Assembly (NCBI RefSeq): GCF_022808775.1 | Contig: NZ_JAKZLA010000003.1 | Span: forward strand, 124,001-188,000 | Direction: 5' to 3' | DNA length: 64,000 bases | From: Geothrix terrae | GTDB taxonomy: Bacteria > Acidobacteriota > Holophagae > Holophagales > Holophagaceae | Part shown: piece by piece, positions 9,505 through 17,163 of the stretch | Layout: every line of letters begins with the position of its first letter | How positions within the stretch are numbered: position 1 is the first letter of the stretch | Translations under genes and position numbers: made by a program | The notes under the pieces: model-generated | Database searches by the model: none | What the model saw: only the letters and a program-made list of their open reading frames with translations | What the model was told of the DNA's origin: nothing

Positions 9505-9605
9505 GACCCCATCCTTCCCGGGAGGCCATTCGCCTCCGACTAGGATGCCCTAGGGAGGGGTGCTCCGGAAGGGGGCGAATGGGCCTTCAGCCCCGCCTTT
9601 TGCCC

Positions 9606-9633
9606 TTGACCATCAGGCATTTTGCGATAGGAT
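9606..9633 (+). promoter_or_regulatory. Sigma-70-type promoter for rpsT
   Basis: TTGACC at 9606-9611 and TAGGAT at 9628-9633 are separated by 16 bases, about 50 bases before the rpsT start codon. Confidence 0.6.
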
Positions 9634-9681
9634 GGTCTTTCGCGCTTCCCGGGGTTTCCAGGGGAGCTGGAGATCCCGCCC

Positions 9682-9945
9682 ATGGCCAACCACAAGTCCG
9701 CTGCCAAGAAGGCCCGTCGCGATGCCGAGGCTCGCCTCCGCAACCGCAGCAACCGCTCGACCCTGAAGACGGCCGTCAAGAGCTTCCTGGCCCTCATCGC
9801 CGGCGGCAACAAGGCCGAGGCCGCCAAGCAGCTCCCCCTGACCCAGGGCCTGGTGGACAAGGCCTGCCGGAAGGGCGTCATGCACAAGAACGCCGCCGAC
9901 CGCACCAAGTCCCGCCTGGCCGACAAAGTGAACAAGCTGGCCTAA
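9682..9945 (+). CDS. rpsT: Small ribosomal subunit protein bS20
   Basis: The 87-residue, strongly basic product starts MANHKSAAKKARRDAEARLRN and has the all-helical, Lys/Arg/Ala-rich composition of S20, with the conserved DKACRKGVMHKNAADRTKSRL segment near the C-terminus. It binds 16S rRNA early in 30S assembly. It is a single-gene unit with its own promoter and terminator, divergent from the transketolase-argS-pyrG cluster. Confidence 0.97.
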   Translation: MANHKSAAKKARRDAEARLRNRSNRSTLKTAVKSFLALIAGGNKAEAAKQLPLTQGLVDKACRKGVMHKNAADRTKSRLADKVNKLA

Positions 9946-9966
9946 CGGCTGCTCTGATATATCGAC

Positions 9967-9994
9967 AAGGACCCGGCTTGGCCGGGTCCTTTTG
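9967..9994 (+). terminator. rpsT terminator
   Basis: An 11-bp GC-rich stem (9967-9977 with 9981-9991) with a 3-nt loop runs straight into TTTT. Confidence 0.9.
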
Positions 9995-10002
9995 CATGAA
10001 GG

Positions 10003-10029
10003 TGTAACCAAGCACCCCCCTGCTCCGTG
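10003..10029 (+). promoter_or_regulatory. Candidate ECF41-type promoter
   Basis: TGTAACC (10003-10009) and CGTG (10026-10029) are separated by exactly 16 bases. The published ECF41 target, as I recall it, is TGTCACA, 16 bases, CGTC. The site lies 20 bases before the oxidoreductase gene that precedes the ECF41-like sigma gene. This is pattern matching with three mismatches, not proof. Confidence 0.45.
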
Positions 10030-10048
10030 AGGTGGGCAGGAGGTTCAC

Positions 10049-11323
10049 ATGCAACGGAAGACCGACGTCGTCGTCATCGGAGGGGGATTGGCTGGACTCA
10101 TGGCCGCCCTCACGACCGCCCGGGCGGGCAGGAGCACCCTTGTGCTGGAGCGAGGCGAGGCCTTCGGGGGCCGCGCCCAGACCCAGGATTGGAATGGCTT
10201 CCACCTCAACCTGGGGGGTCACGCCCTCTACAAGGCGGGTCCGGGCTACGCCCTGCTTCGAGACCTGAACCTCCTGCCCGAGGGGGCGGAACCGAAGCCC
10301 AAGGGCCTCACCCTGCGGGAAGGCCGATTGAACCTCCTGCCCGTGGGTCCCCTCTCCATGCTTTCGACGGGTCTGCTGAGCTGGAAAGAGAAGAGGGCCT
10401 TCCTCTCCCTCATGGGCCGCCTGTCGAAGGCGGATCTGCGAGAGGCCGCCGATCTCACCTGCCGTCAGTGGTTGGAACGGCACGTCTCTGATCCTCGGCT
10501 GCGACAGGTCATGGACGCCACCCTGCGCACGAACGCCTACGCGGGGGACCTGAACCGCTTGCGGGCCTCTACGGCCCTGCGCCGCATGCAGCAGAGCCAG
10601 AAGGGCGTCTTTTATGTCCACGGCGGATGGGCCCGCCTCGTGGAGCGCCTCGCCCGGGCCGCCGAAGCCGCAGGGGCGGCCCTGAAAGGCGGCCAAGCCG
10701 TGGCGGGCGTGGAGGCCCACGGCGAGGCCCGCCTGGTTCGCACGAAATCAGGGGATACCTACGAAGCCAGCGAGGTCATCCTCGCCCTTCCTCCCGCCGA
10801 GACCCTCGACCTGCTGCCCTCGCCTGCGGCCTCGCGGCTGCGTGCCGTCCTCGGCGAGGCGCGGGCCGTCACGGTCTCCTGCCTGGATCTCTGCCTCTCG
10901 CGGTTGCCGAACCACGCCGTGAACCTGGGCCTCGGCATCGACGCCCCTCTTTTCATGGTGGCCCAATCCGAAGCGGCCCACATCGCGCCTGAAGGCGCCG
11001 CCCTCGTCCACCTGGTTCGCTACCATGAGGGCCGTCCCGGGGAGGAACCTGCCGCGATGCGCTCGCAATTGGAAGCCTTCATGGATCGGCTGCAGCCGGG
11101 GTGGCGGAAGGTACTGCTCCACGCCCGCTTCCTCCCCAGCGCCCCCGTCGCCTCCGTGCTGGACGAACCAGGCCGGCGGCGGCCCGTCTCGGAGGATCTC
11201 GGCCTTCCAGGTGTCCACCTCGCCGGGGACTGGGTGGGCGAAGTAGGCTGGCTGGCGGACGCGAGCCTGGCCAGTGGCCATCGTGCGGGCCTGGCCGCGG
11301 CGGCCATGGCGGCCTGCGCCTGA
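10049..11323 (+). CDS. FAD-dependent oxidoreductase (phytoene-desaturase/amine-oxidase fold)
   Basis: The 424-residue product opens with the dinucleotide-binding motif VVVIGGGLAGLMAAL, then ERGEAFGGRAQT, and ends with the FAD-binding VHLAGDWVGEVGWLADASLASG. This is the layout of the flavin amine oxidase / phytoene desaturase superfamily. There is no signal peptide. The substrate cannot be assigned. The sigma-factor gene follows with its start at or just after this stop codon, so the two form one transcript. ECF41 sigma factors often sit beside oxidoreductase genes they control, which suggests this is the target. Confidence 0.85.
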   Translation: MQRKTDVVVIGGGLAGLMAALTTARAGRSTLVLERGEAFGGRAQTQDWNGFHLNLGGHALYKAGPGYALLRDLNLLPEGAEPKPKGLTLREGRLNLLPVGPLSMLSTGLLSWKEKRAFLSLMGRLSKADLREAADLTCRQWLERHVSDPRLRQVMDATLRTNAYAGDLNRLRASTALRRMQQSQKGVFYVHGGWARLVERLARAAEAAGAALKGGQAVAGVEAHGEARLVRTKSGDTYEASEVILALPPAETLDLLPSPAASRLRAVLGEARAVTVSCLDLCLSRLPNHAVNLGLGIDAPLFMVAQSEAAHIAPEGAALVHLVRYHEGRPGEEPAAMRSQLEAFMDRLQPGWRKVLLHARFLPSAPVASVLDEPGRRRPVSEDLGLPGVHLAGDWVGEVGWLADASLASGHRAGLAAAAMAACA

Positions 11324-11334
11324 TGGAGGCCGCC

Positions 11335-12216
11335 ATGCTCACGGAGGCCTTCGAGGCGCACCGGCGCCTCCTGTGGAGCCTCTCCTACCGCATGACGGGC
11401 TGCGTCGCCGACGCGGAAGATGTCGTCCAGGAGACCTACCTCCGCGCCCTGGAGCGGCCGCCCAAGGATACGGCCGCACCGCTGAAGCCCTGGCTCGTGG
11501 CGGTAGCGGTGAACCTCGCCAAGGATCTGCTGCGCCGCCGGCGCTCCCAAACCTACCCCGGCATCTGGCTTCCGGGCCCTGCGCCGCTGGAAGTGGAAGC
11601 ACCTGCGGTGGCGCCGCCTCAGGAATGTTTCGACCTGCTGGAGAGCGGTTCCTACGCCTTCCTCGTCGCCCTGGAAAAGCTCACACCCCAGCAACGCGCG
11701 GTCTTCCTGCTGCGCGAGGTTTTCGACCACTCGGTGCAAGAGGCGGCGGCGGCCCTGGGGCTGAGCGAGGCCAACGTGAAGGTGGTCCTCCACCGCGCGA
11801 AGAAGGCCCTGCAGCGCCCCGCCTATCCTTCGAAGGCGCAGCGGGAGCTCACCCAGCGCGCCCTGATGGCCTTCCAGCAGGCCCTCGCCCAGCAGGACCT
11901 GGCGGCGTTGGAGGCCCTCTTCGCGCCCGAGGTGAAAGCCTGCGGAGACGGCGGTGGTGTCTACGCCGCGGGCAAGGCGCCGATCGTCGGCGCGGCTGCG
12001 GTGGCCCGCTTCTTCGCGGGCCTCCCGAAGCTGGGCGCGGACCTCCGGTTGGAGCTGCAGGAACTCAATGGCCTGCCCGCCCAGGTGGGCACCTGGACTC
12101 CGGCCAACGCCCAGGTGGCGCCGCGGTGGACCCTGCATTTGGATGTGGACGGAGAGGGCCGTATCCTTTGGCTGAGGGCCGTCGCGGCGCCCCGTAAGCT
12201 CACGGCCCTCGGCTAA
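11335..12216 (+). CDS. ECF41-like sigma factor with fused C-terminal SnoaL-type domain
   Basis: The 293-residue product has sigma region 2 (LLWSLSYRMTGCVADAEDVVQETYLRAL) and region 4 (LEKLTPQQRAVFLLREVFD and the helix-turn-helix SVQEAAAALGLSEANVKVVLHRAK), then a roughly 110-residue SnoaL-like domain. Three short motifs that mark ECF41 are recognisable in altered form: WLPGP for WLPEP in the linker, DGGG in CGDGGGVYAAGK, and PRKL for NPDKL near the end. In ECF41 the fused domain controls activity instead of an anti-sigma factor. The start at 11335 has GGAGG five bases before it; an ATG at 11323 overlapping the previous stop is the alternative. Confidence 0.88.
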   Translation: MLTEAFEAHRRLLWSLSYRMTGCVADAEDVVQETYLRALERPPKDTAAPLKPWLVAVAVNLAKDLLRRRRSQTYPGIWLPGPAPLEVEAPAVAPPQECFDLLESGSYAFLVALEKLTPQQRAVFLLREVFDHSVQEAAAALGLSEANVKVVLHRAKKALQRPAYPSKAQRELTQRALMAFQQALAQQDLAALEALFAPEVKACGDGGGVYAAGKAPIVGAAAVARFFAGLPKLGADLRLELQELNGLPAQVGTWTPANAQVAPRWTLHLDVDGEGRILWLRAVAAPRKLTALG

Positions 12217-12225
12217 GGTGCTTTC

Positions 12226-12555
12226 ATGCCCATCGTCCTCCTCGTCCAGGCCCCCGCGCCCGAGACCCAAAAGATCGAGGCGCTCATCAAGGCCATTGAG
12301 GCCCTGCAGGGCCAGGCCCTGTTCCTGCGCAACGGCTCAGAACACGACGCCAAGGCCGCGGGAGACCACCTGCGCCTGAAGTGGAAGAATGCCGGCAAGC
12401 GCGTCCAATCCGCGGCGGACTTCATCCGCTATTGCGGCACGGGCAGCTCCCTGAGCGGCCAGCCCTACAGGATCCGCTACAAGGACGGCCGCGAGGTGAC
12501 GAGCGCGGACTTCCTCTGGACCGAGCTGAAGAGGCTGGACCCCTCGATCAAGTAG
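12226..12555 (+). CDS. DUF5329-family protein
   Basis: The 109-residue product has IEALIKAIEALQGQALFLRNG followed by SEHDAKAAGDHLRLKWKNAG and a C-terminal SGQPYRIRYKDGREV segment, the pattern of DUF5329, a small family without known function. Family members usually carry a signal peptide; here only a short hydrophobic stretch (MPIVLLVQAPA) precedes the domain, and an in-frame stop lies 10 bases upstream, so no longer start exists. It begins 9 bases after the sigma gene and probably shares its transcript. Its last 8 bases overlap the converging gluQ. Confidence 0.75.
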   Translation: MPIVLLVQAPAPETQKIEALIKAIEALQGQALFLRNGSEHDAKAAGDHLRLKWKNAGKRVQSAADFIRYCGTGSSLSGQPYRIRYKDGREVTSADFLWTELKRLDPSIK

Positions 12556-13450
12556 CCCAAGGGTCGGGCACACGGACCTCACCCTTCGGGACGCGGGCCC
12601 AGCCGAAGTGGGGGATCAGGTCGGCGGCGGCGCAGGATTCGGGCCGGTCCAGGCAGCCCAGGCTCCAGCCCAGCCAGCCCAGGATCTCCGGCACGGCCAC
12701 CCCCCGCCCCGCCAGAGCCTCGACGCCCAGCGCTCCAGCCCGCTTGCCCAGGCGACCCCCGTCCGGCGCGGCCACCAGGCCCAGATGCGCGTAGGCGGGG
12801 CGCGGCAGGTCCAGGGCCTCCTGCAGGCGGATCTGGGTGGCGGTGACGGGCCGCAGGTCCGCGCCCCGCACCACCTCCGTCACGCCCTGGGCCCCGTCGT
12901 CCACCACCACCGCCAGGTGGTAGGCGAAGCAGCCGTCCCGGCGGAACAGGAGCGGATCACCCGTGAGGGCGGCGGGATCGTCCGCCTGGGGCCCGAGCAC
13001 GCGGTCCTCCCAGGTCACCGGACCTTCCGGCAGCCGAAGTCGCAACGCCCGGTCAAAGCCCTCCCAGGCCCGGTCCCGGCAGCGGCCGGGATAGGGCCGC
13101 AGGCCGTCCTCCGCATGAGGGGCGGAAGCCAGCAGCTGCAGGTCCCTGCGGGTGCAGGCGCAGGGGTACAGGCGCCCGGCCGCGTGCAGCGCCGCCAGGG
13201 CCGCGCGGTAGGCCGCGCCGCGTTCGGACTGCCAGATCACGGGCGCGTCCGACACCAGCCCCAGGGCCGCCAGGTCCCGCAGCTGCGCCTCGCCCAGGTC
13301 CCGGCGGCAGCGGGGACCGTCCACGTCCTCCAGGCGGATGAGCCAGGGGCCCCCCGTCGCGCGCGCCGACAGCCACGAGGCCAGCGCCGTGCGCAGGTTT
13401 CCCAGGTGCAGGATGCCCGTGGGCGAAGGCGCGAAGCGGCCGAGGGTCAT
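12548..13450 (-). CDS. gluQ: Glutamyl-Q tRNA(Asp) synthetase
   Basis: Attaches glutamate to the queuosine base of tRNA-Asp. The 300-residue product is a truncated GluRS catalytic domain: GRFAPSPTGILHLGNLRTAL at the N-terminus, WLIRLEDVDGPR, the zinc ligands in YPCACTRRDL and YPGRCR, and a KLSKR-like GRLGKRAGA near residue 235. The anticodon-binding domain of true GluRS is absent, which distinguishes GluQ. The gene converges on the DUF5329 gene with an 8-base overlap of the two stops. Confidence 0.95.
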   Translation of the reverse strand: MTLGRFAPSPTGILHLGNLRTALASWLSARATGGPWLIRLEDVDGPRCRRDLGEAQLRDLAALGLVSDAPVIWQSERGAAYRAALAALHAAGRLYPCACTRRDLQLLASAPHAEDGLRPYPGRCRDRAWEGFDRALRLRLPEGPVTWEDRVLGPQADDPAALTGDPLLFRRDGCFAYHLAVVVDDGAQGVTEVVRGADLRPVTATQIRLQEALDLPRPAYAHLGLVAAPDGGRLGKRAGALGVEALAGRGVAVPEILGWLGWSLGCLDRPESCAAADLIPHFGWARVPKGEVRVPDPWAT

Positions 13451-13484
13451 GGGTGATGGGAAGCGATCGGCTATCAGCTACCGG

Positions 13485-13521
13485 CTGTCAGCTCTCAGGT
13501 GAAAGCTGACAGCTGAGAGCT
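13485..13521. repeat. Nested, mutually exclusive inverted repeats
   Basis: Two stems share this segment: 13490-13498 with 13513-13521 (9 bp), and 13485-13491 with 13506-13512 (7 bp). They overlap and cannot form together. The right arm overlaps the stop codon of the minus-strand gene that ends at 13520. Confidence 0.6.
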
Positions 13522-14506
13522 ACCATCCCAGCAGATACGCGAAGATCAGCGGGGCCACGATGGTGGCGTCGCTTTCGATGATGAACTTGGGGGTGTCGAT
13601 GCCCAGCTTGCCCCAGGTGATCTTCTCGTTGGGCACGGCGCCGGAATACGAGCCGTAGCTGGTGGTCGAGTCGCTGATCTGGCAGAAGTAGCCCCAGAGC
13701 GGAACCTCGGTGAGCTCCAGGTCCTGGTGCAGCATGGGCACCACGCAGATGGGGAAGTCGCCGGAGATGCCGCCGGCGATCTGGAACATGCCCAGGGGCG
13801 AGGTCTTGGTGACCTCCTGGTAGTGCTTGGCCAGCCAGGTCATGTACTCGATGCCGGTGCGGACCGTGTGGACGTTCTTCACGTCGCCGCGGATGACGGC
13901 CGCCGCGAACATGTTGCCCAGGGTGCTGTCCTCCCAGCCGGGAACCACGATGGGCACGTTCTTCTCGAGGGCGGCCAGCATCCAGGAGTGCCTGGGGTCG
14001 ATCTGGTAGTACTGCTCGTACTTCCCCGATCGGAGCACCTTCTGGAAGAACTCGTGGGGGAAGTAGCGTTCGCCCTTGGCGTCGGCCTCCATCCACACCT
14101 CGAGCATGGCCTTCTCCATGCGGCGCATGGCCTCCATCTCGGGGATGCAGGTGTCCGTCACGCGGTTCATGTGGCGGTCCAGGAGGGCCTTCTCGTCCTG
14201 GGGCGTCAGGTCGCGATAGTGGGGCACGCGCTCGTAGAAGTCGTGGGCCACCAGGTTGAAGATGTCCTCCTCCAGGTTGGCGCCGGTGCAGACGATGAGG
14301 TGCACCTTGTCCTGGCGGATCATCTCGGCGAAGGAGAGGCCCAGCTCGGCGGTGCTCATGGCCCCGCCCAGGGTCACCATCATCTTGCCACCCTTCTCCA
14401 GGTAGACCCGGTAGCCCTCGGCGGCATCCACCAGGGCCGCGGCATTGAAGTGCCGGAAGTGGTGCTTCACATAGCTGCCGACGGGTCCGAGCTTGGGCGT
14501 GGACAT
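13520..14506 (-). CDS. Deoxyhypusine synthase-family protein (bacterial, polyamine-modifying)
   Basis: The 328-residue product is a full-length member of the deoxyhypusine synthase fold. It has NAD-contacting loops TLGGAMSTAELG and CTGANLEEDI and the catalytic-lysine segment PNEKITWGKLG, matching the VSWGK region of eukaryotic enzymes. Bacteria lack eIF5A; bacterial homologues studied so far make homospermidine or related polyamines by the same aminobutyl transfer from spermidine or putrescine. The start at 14506 has GGAGG with good spacing. It lies alone between gluQ and the manC operon, with no other polyamine gene beside it. Confidence 0.9.
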   Translation of the reverse strand: MSTPKLGPVGSYVKHHFRHFNAAALVDAAEGYRVYLEKGGKMMVTLGGAMSTAELGLSFAEMIRQDKVHLIVCTGANLEEDIFNLVAHDFYERVPHYRDLTPQDEKALLDRHMNRVTDTCIPEMEAMRRMEKAMLEVWMEADAKGERYFPHEFFQKVLRSGKYEQYYQIDPRHSWMLAALEKNVPIVVPGWEDSTLGNMFAAAVIRGDVKNVHTVRTGIEYMTWLAKHYQEVTKTSPLGMFQIAGGISGDFPICVVPMLHQDLELTEVPLWGYFCQISDSTTSYGSYSGAVPNEKITWGKLGIDTPKFIIESDATIVAPLIFAYLLGW

Positions 14507-14595
14507 AAATCCTCCGAATCCTTCCATTGTGCCAGCGGCCCCATCCGGGTCCGAGGGCAGATTGCGACCCTACACCCCCTCCCAAAAGCTCGTCC

Positions 14596-14627
14596 CAAAA
14601 GGAAGCGCCCGGAGGTACGGGCGCTTC
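14596..14627 (-). terminator. Terminator of the manC operon
   Basis: A 10-bp GC stem (14602-14611 with 14618-14627) and 6-nt loop, followed on the minus strand by TTTT, lies 130 bases past the last gene of the operon. Confidence 0.75.
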
Positions 14628-14756
14628 GTGAGGGTAGATTTGGCGGGGTTTCGAGTGGTGGGGCGTTTCAGCGGGAGCCCCGCGAACGGGACTGGGATCG
14701 ATTGGTGGGACGGTTGGTGGCGGGAAGCCCTTGCGGGCACCTCGCCGACCATTCTA

Positions 14757-15455
14757 TCACCGCCCGGCCCCCGGGACCTCAAAGGCTCCCGGCACCACGC
14801 CGCCCCGGGTCCAGTTCGCGAAGGTCAGCTCCGCTTTGCCACCGCCAGCCTCCTCGATCTCCAGGCGCGACAGCACGGGCTGGCCATGGGTCTGGACCGG
14901 CGGGCCAAAGCGCGCCGTGCGGGCCAGGCGCCCGGAGGCCAGCCGGAATTCCGCCTTCAGGGGCAGCGAGCCCTCCTTGGCCACCCACAGGACCACCTGA
15001 CGGGCGCTGAGGGCGGGCCGCCTGGCCGCCAGGTCCAGCCGCCAGCAGGCTCGGTCCTCCAGGGAGGTTTCCGTCACCTCCCGCACCGCATAGTCATCCC
15101 GGAACCGCGTGCGGGCCACGTCTCCGCCCGCGGCGGGGCCCATGAGGCGCTGCTGGGGCGAGACCTTCACCGGCCGCTTCGTGCCGGGGAGCAGCAGCCA
15201 CATCTCGTCGCCCAGGAGCAGCACGGCGCGGCCCTTCTCCTTCTCGGAGAGCCCGTCCAGCCGGGCGTCGCCGTTCTCGCGGGCCGACACCTTCCACCGC
15301 TGGACCACCCCCGGCGCCTTCATGGCGAGCTCCACCGTGAAGGCGGGCCAGGGGTGGCGCAGGCGGTCCACCCGGCCGAGGATCTCCCCGCCCTCCGGAG
15401 CGGGGCTCTGCGCCAGGACAGGCAGGGCGGCGGCGAAGAGCAGGGCTGTCCGCAT
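14757..15455 (-). CDS. Outer membrane lipoprotein-sorting (LolA-like) protein
   Basis: The 232-residue product has a short signal peptide (MRTALLFAAALPVLAQ) and the beta-rich pattern of the LolA-like family: GILGRVD-type start, EMWLLLPGTKRPVKVSPQQRL near residue 95 and RFRDDYAVREV. Such proteins occur in envelope export systems, and the molecular role of most is unproven. The ATG shares one base with the TGA of the preceding cupin gene (TGATG), so translation is coupled. Longer in-frame extensions upstream only shadow the cupin gene. Confidence 0.8.
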   Translation of the reverse strand: MRTALLFAAALPVLAQSPAPEGGEILGRVDRLRHPWPAFTVELAMKAPGVVQRWKVSARENGDARLDGLSEKEKGRAVLLLGDEMWLLLPGTKRPVKVSPQQRLMGPAAGGDVARTRFRDDYAVREVTETSLEDRACWRLDLAARRPALSARQVVLWVAKEGSLPLKAEFRLASGRLARTARFGPPVQTHGQPVLSRLEIEEAGGGKAELTFANWTRGGVVPGAFEVPGAGR

Positions 15456-15814
15456 CAGCGGCGCCCGTAGTCGTCCTGGAGCCGCTCGATGTCCGCCTCG
15501 TCGAAGGTGCCCAGGCTCACCTCCAGCACGCGCACCGGATGGAGGGCGCCGGCATCGCAGCGCAGGCGGTGGGTGCTGCCCTGGGGCAGCCAGACCTCCT
15601 CGCCCACGGTGGGACGCAGCTCCGCGCCATCGCGGTCCACCACCACGCCCGGATCCAGGGCCACCCACAGCTCGCCGCGGTGCGCGTGGCGCTGGAGGCT
15701 GAGCTTCTGGCCCGGGTTGCAGGTGAGGATCTTCACCGTGCAGGGCGTGTTGAGGGCGTACTGGTCAAACGAGCCCCAGGGCTTGTCTACGTGGAGGGTG
15801 TCGGGTCGCTGCAT
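15455..15814 (-). CDS. Mannose-6-phosphate isomerase type II-like cupin
   Basis: The 119-residue product is one cupin domain: KPWGSFDQYALN, the metal-binding QRHAHRGELWVAL motif and PQGSTHRL. It matches the C-terminal isomerase domain of bifunctional ManC/AlgA enzymes, here as a separate gene directly after manC, so it likely interconverts fructose-6-phosphate and mannose-6-phosphate. The start at 15814 is chosen because homologues begin near KPWG; its ribosome binding site is weak. A copy of its first 14 codons lies 180 bases upstream. Confidence 0.85.
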   Translation of the reverse strand: MQRPDTLHVDKPWGSFDQYALNTPCTVKILTCNPGQKLSLQRHAHRGELWVALDPGVVVDRDGAELRPTVGEEVWLPQGSTHRLRCDAGALHPVRVLEVSLGTFDEADIERLQDDYGRR

Positions 15815-15996
15815 GGTCTCTGCTCGCTGGAAAGGTCCGTTCATCATCACCGCTCGGCTCGCCTCGCGGGGGGCTCCGGGACTACCCCCGGATCGCACGC
15901 CACGCCTGTGGCGCGCTCCCGCTCATCCTCCGGATTCGCGGACGGGGCCCCGTCCCCAGGGCTTGTCTATGTGGAGGGTGTCGGGTCGCTGCATGG
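15774..15996 (-). repeat. 43-bp direct repeat flanking a 137-bp insert: duplicated cupin start
   Basis: Positions 15774-15816 and 15954-15996 match with a single mismatch (15790/15970). Read on the minus strand, both copies encode MQRPDTLH(V/I)DKPWG. The upstream copy, starting at 15994, directly follows manC but hits a stop after 24 codons. The downstream copy is the functional gene. The 137 bases between them are GC-rich and non-coding. Confidence 0.85.
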
Positions 15997-16030
15997 GTCG
16001 GTCCTCGGTCCTCAGGTTTCAGTCTCGGGT

Positions 16031-17098
16031 CTAGAGCAGATCCTCGCGCCCCTCGGCCTTGAGGCGCTCGACGATCTGCTTGACGGTCTGGGCGCGGTCG
16101 CGGTGGCAGATGAGGAGGGCATCGTCGTCGTCCACCACGATGAGGTCGTCCACGCCACTGGCGGCGATGAGGCGCTTGCCCCCGAAGAAGGCGCTGTTGC
16201 GGGTGTCCAGGAGCAGGGTCTCGCCCTGGCTCACGTTGCCTTCGGGATCGGTCTCCTGGAACTCGATGGCCGCGGGCCAGGAGCCCACGTCGGACCAGCG
16301 GAAGCGGGTGGGCACCACCGCCACCGTCTCGGCCTTCTCCATGAGCGCCACGTCGATGGCCACCTTGGGCAGCTGGCGATAGGCGGCACCGAGGGCCGCC
16401 GGATCGGCGCCCGCCTCCACCCAGGCGTCCAAAGGCTTCAGCACTTCCGGCGCATGCTTCGCCAGCCCCTCGCGGAAATCGGCCAGGGTCCACACGAACA
16501 TGCCGGCGTTCCAGTAGTGGCGGCCGGATTCGAGGTATTGGACCGCCACCTCCACCGGCGGCTTCTCGCGGAAGGCCACCACCTTCTGCACGGGGCCGTG
16601 GCCCTCGGATTCGATGTAGCCGTAGCCCGTCTCCGGATAGGTGGGCTTGATGCCGAAGGTGACCAGCTCATGCTCCCAGGCGGCGTGCTTCACCGCCGTG
16701 TCCAGGTCCTCCAGGAACAGGTCCCGATCGCCGATCCAGTGGTCCGCCGACAGCACGGCCATGACGCCATGGGGCACCTTCCGCTCGATCTGCACCAGGG
16801 CCAGGGCCAGGCAGGGGGCGGTATTGCGGCCCTCGGGCTCCACGATCACGTTCTCCGGTGGCAGCTCGGGCAGCATGCGGCGCGTCTCGGCGGCCAGGTC
16901 CTCCGTGGTCACCACGAAGATGCGCTCGGGGGCCACATGGCCGTCCAGGCGGCGCACGGTCTGATGCAGCAGGGTCTCCGTGCCGACGATGGCCAGGAAC
17001 TGCTTGGGGCGGGCGTTGCGGCTGCGGGGCCAGAACCGGGTCCCCCGCCCCCCGGCCATCACGACGGCGACCAGGGAATCCTTGTGGCTATCCGACAT
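16031..17098 (-). CDS. manC: Mannose-1-phosphate guanylyltransferase
   Basis: Makes GDP-mannose from mannose-1-phosphate and GTP. The 355-residue product has the nucleotidyltransferase signature VVMAGGRGTRFWPRSR at the N-terminus, PKQFLAI, the VLSADHWI metal site near residue 117, and FREKP and NAGMFVW further on. It is the short form without the isomerase cupin, which is encoded by the next gene. The ATG at 17098 follows AGGAGG with six bases between; a GTG one codon earlier is less likely. Confidence 0.95.
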   Translation of the reverse strand: MSDSHKDSLVAVVMAGGRGTRFWPRSRNARPKQFLAIVGTETLLHQTVRRLDGHVAPERIFVVTTEDLAAETRRMLPELPPENVIVEPEGRNTAPCLALALVQIERKVPHGVMAVLSADHWIGDRDLFLEDLDTAVKHAAWEHELVTFGIKPTYPETGYGYIESEGHGPVQKVVAFREKPPVEVAVQYLESGRHYWNAGMFVWTLADFREGLAKHAPEVLKPLDAWVEAGADPAALGAAYRQLPKVAIDVALMEKAETVAVVPTRFRWSDVGSWPAAIEFQETDPEGNVSQGETLLLDTRNSAFFGGKRLIAASGVDDLIVVDDDDALLICHRDRAQTVKQIVERLKAEGREDLL

Positions 17099-17163
17099 CA
17101 CCTGCCTCCTGCAATCCTGCCACCTTCCAGGGGAACATGGGCCCCGCGCCCCTCACAAGCCAT

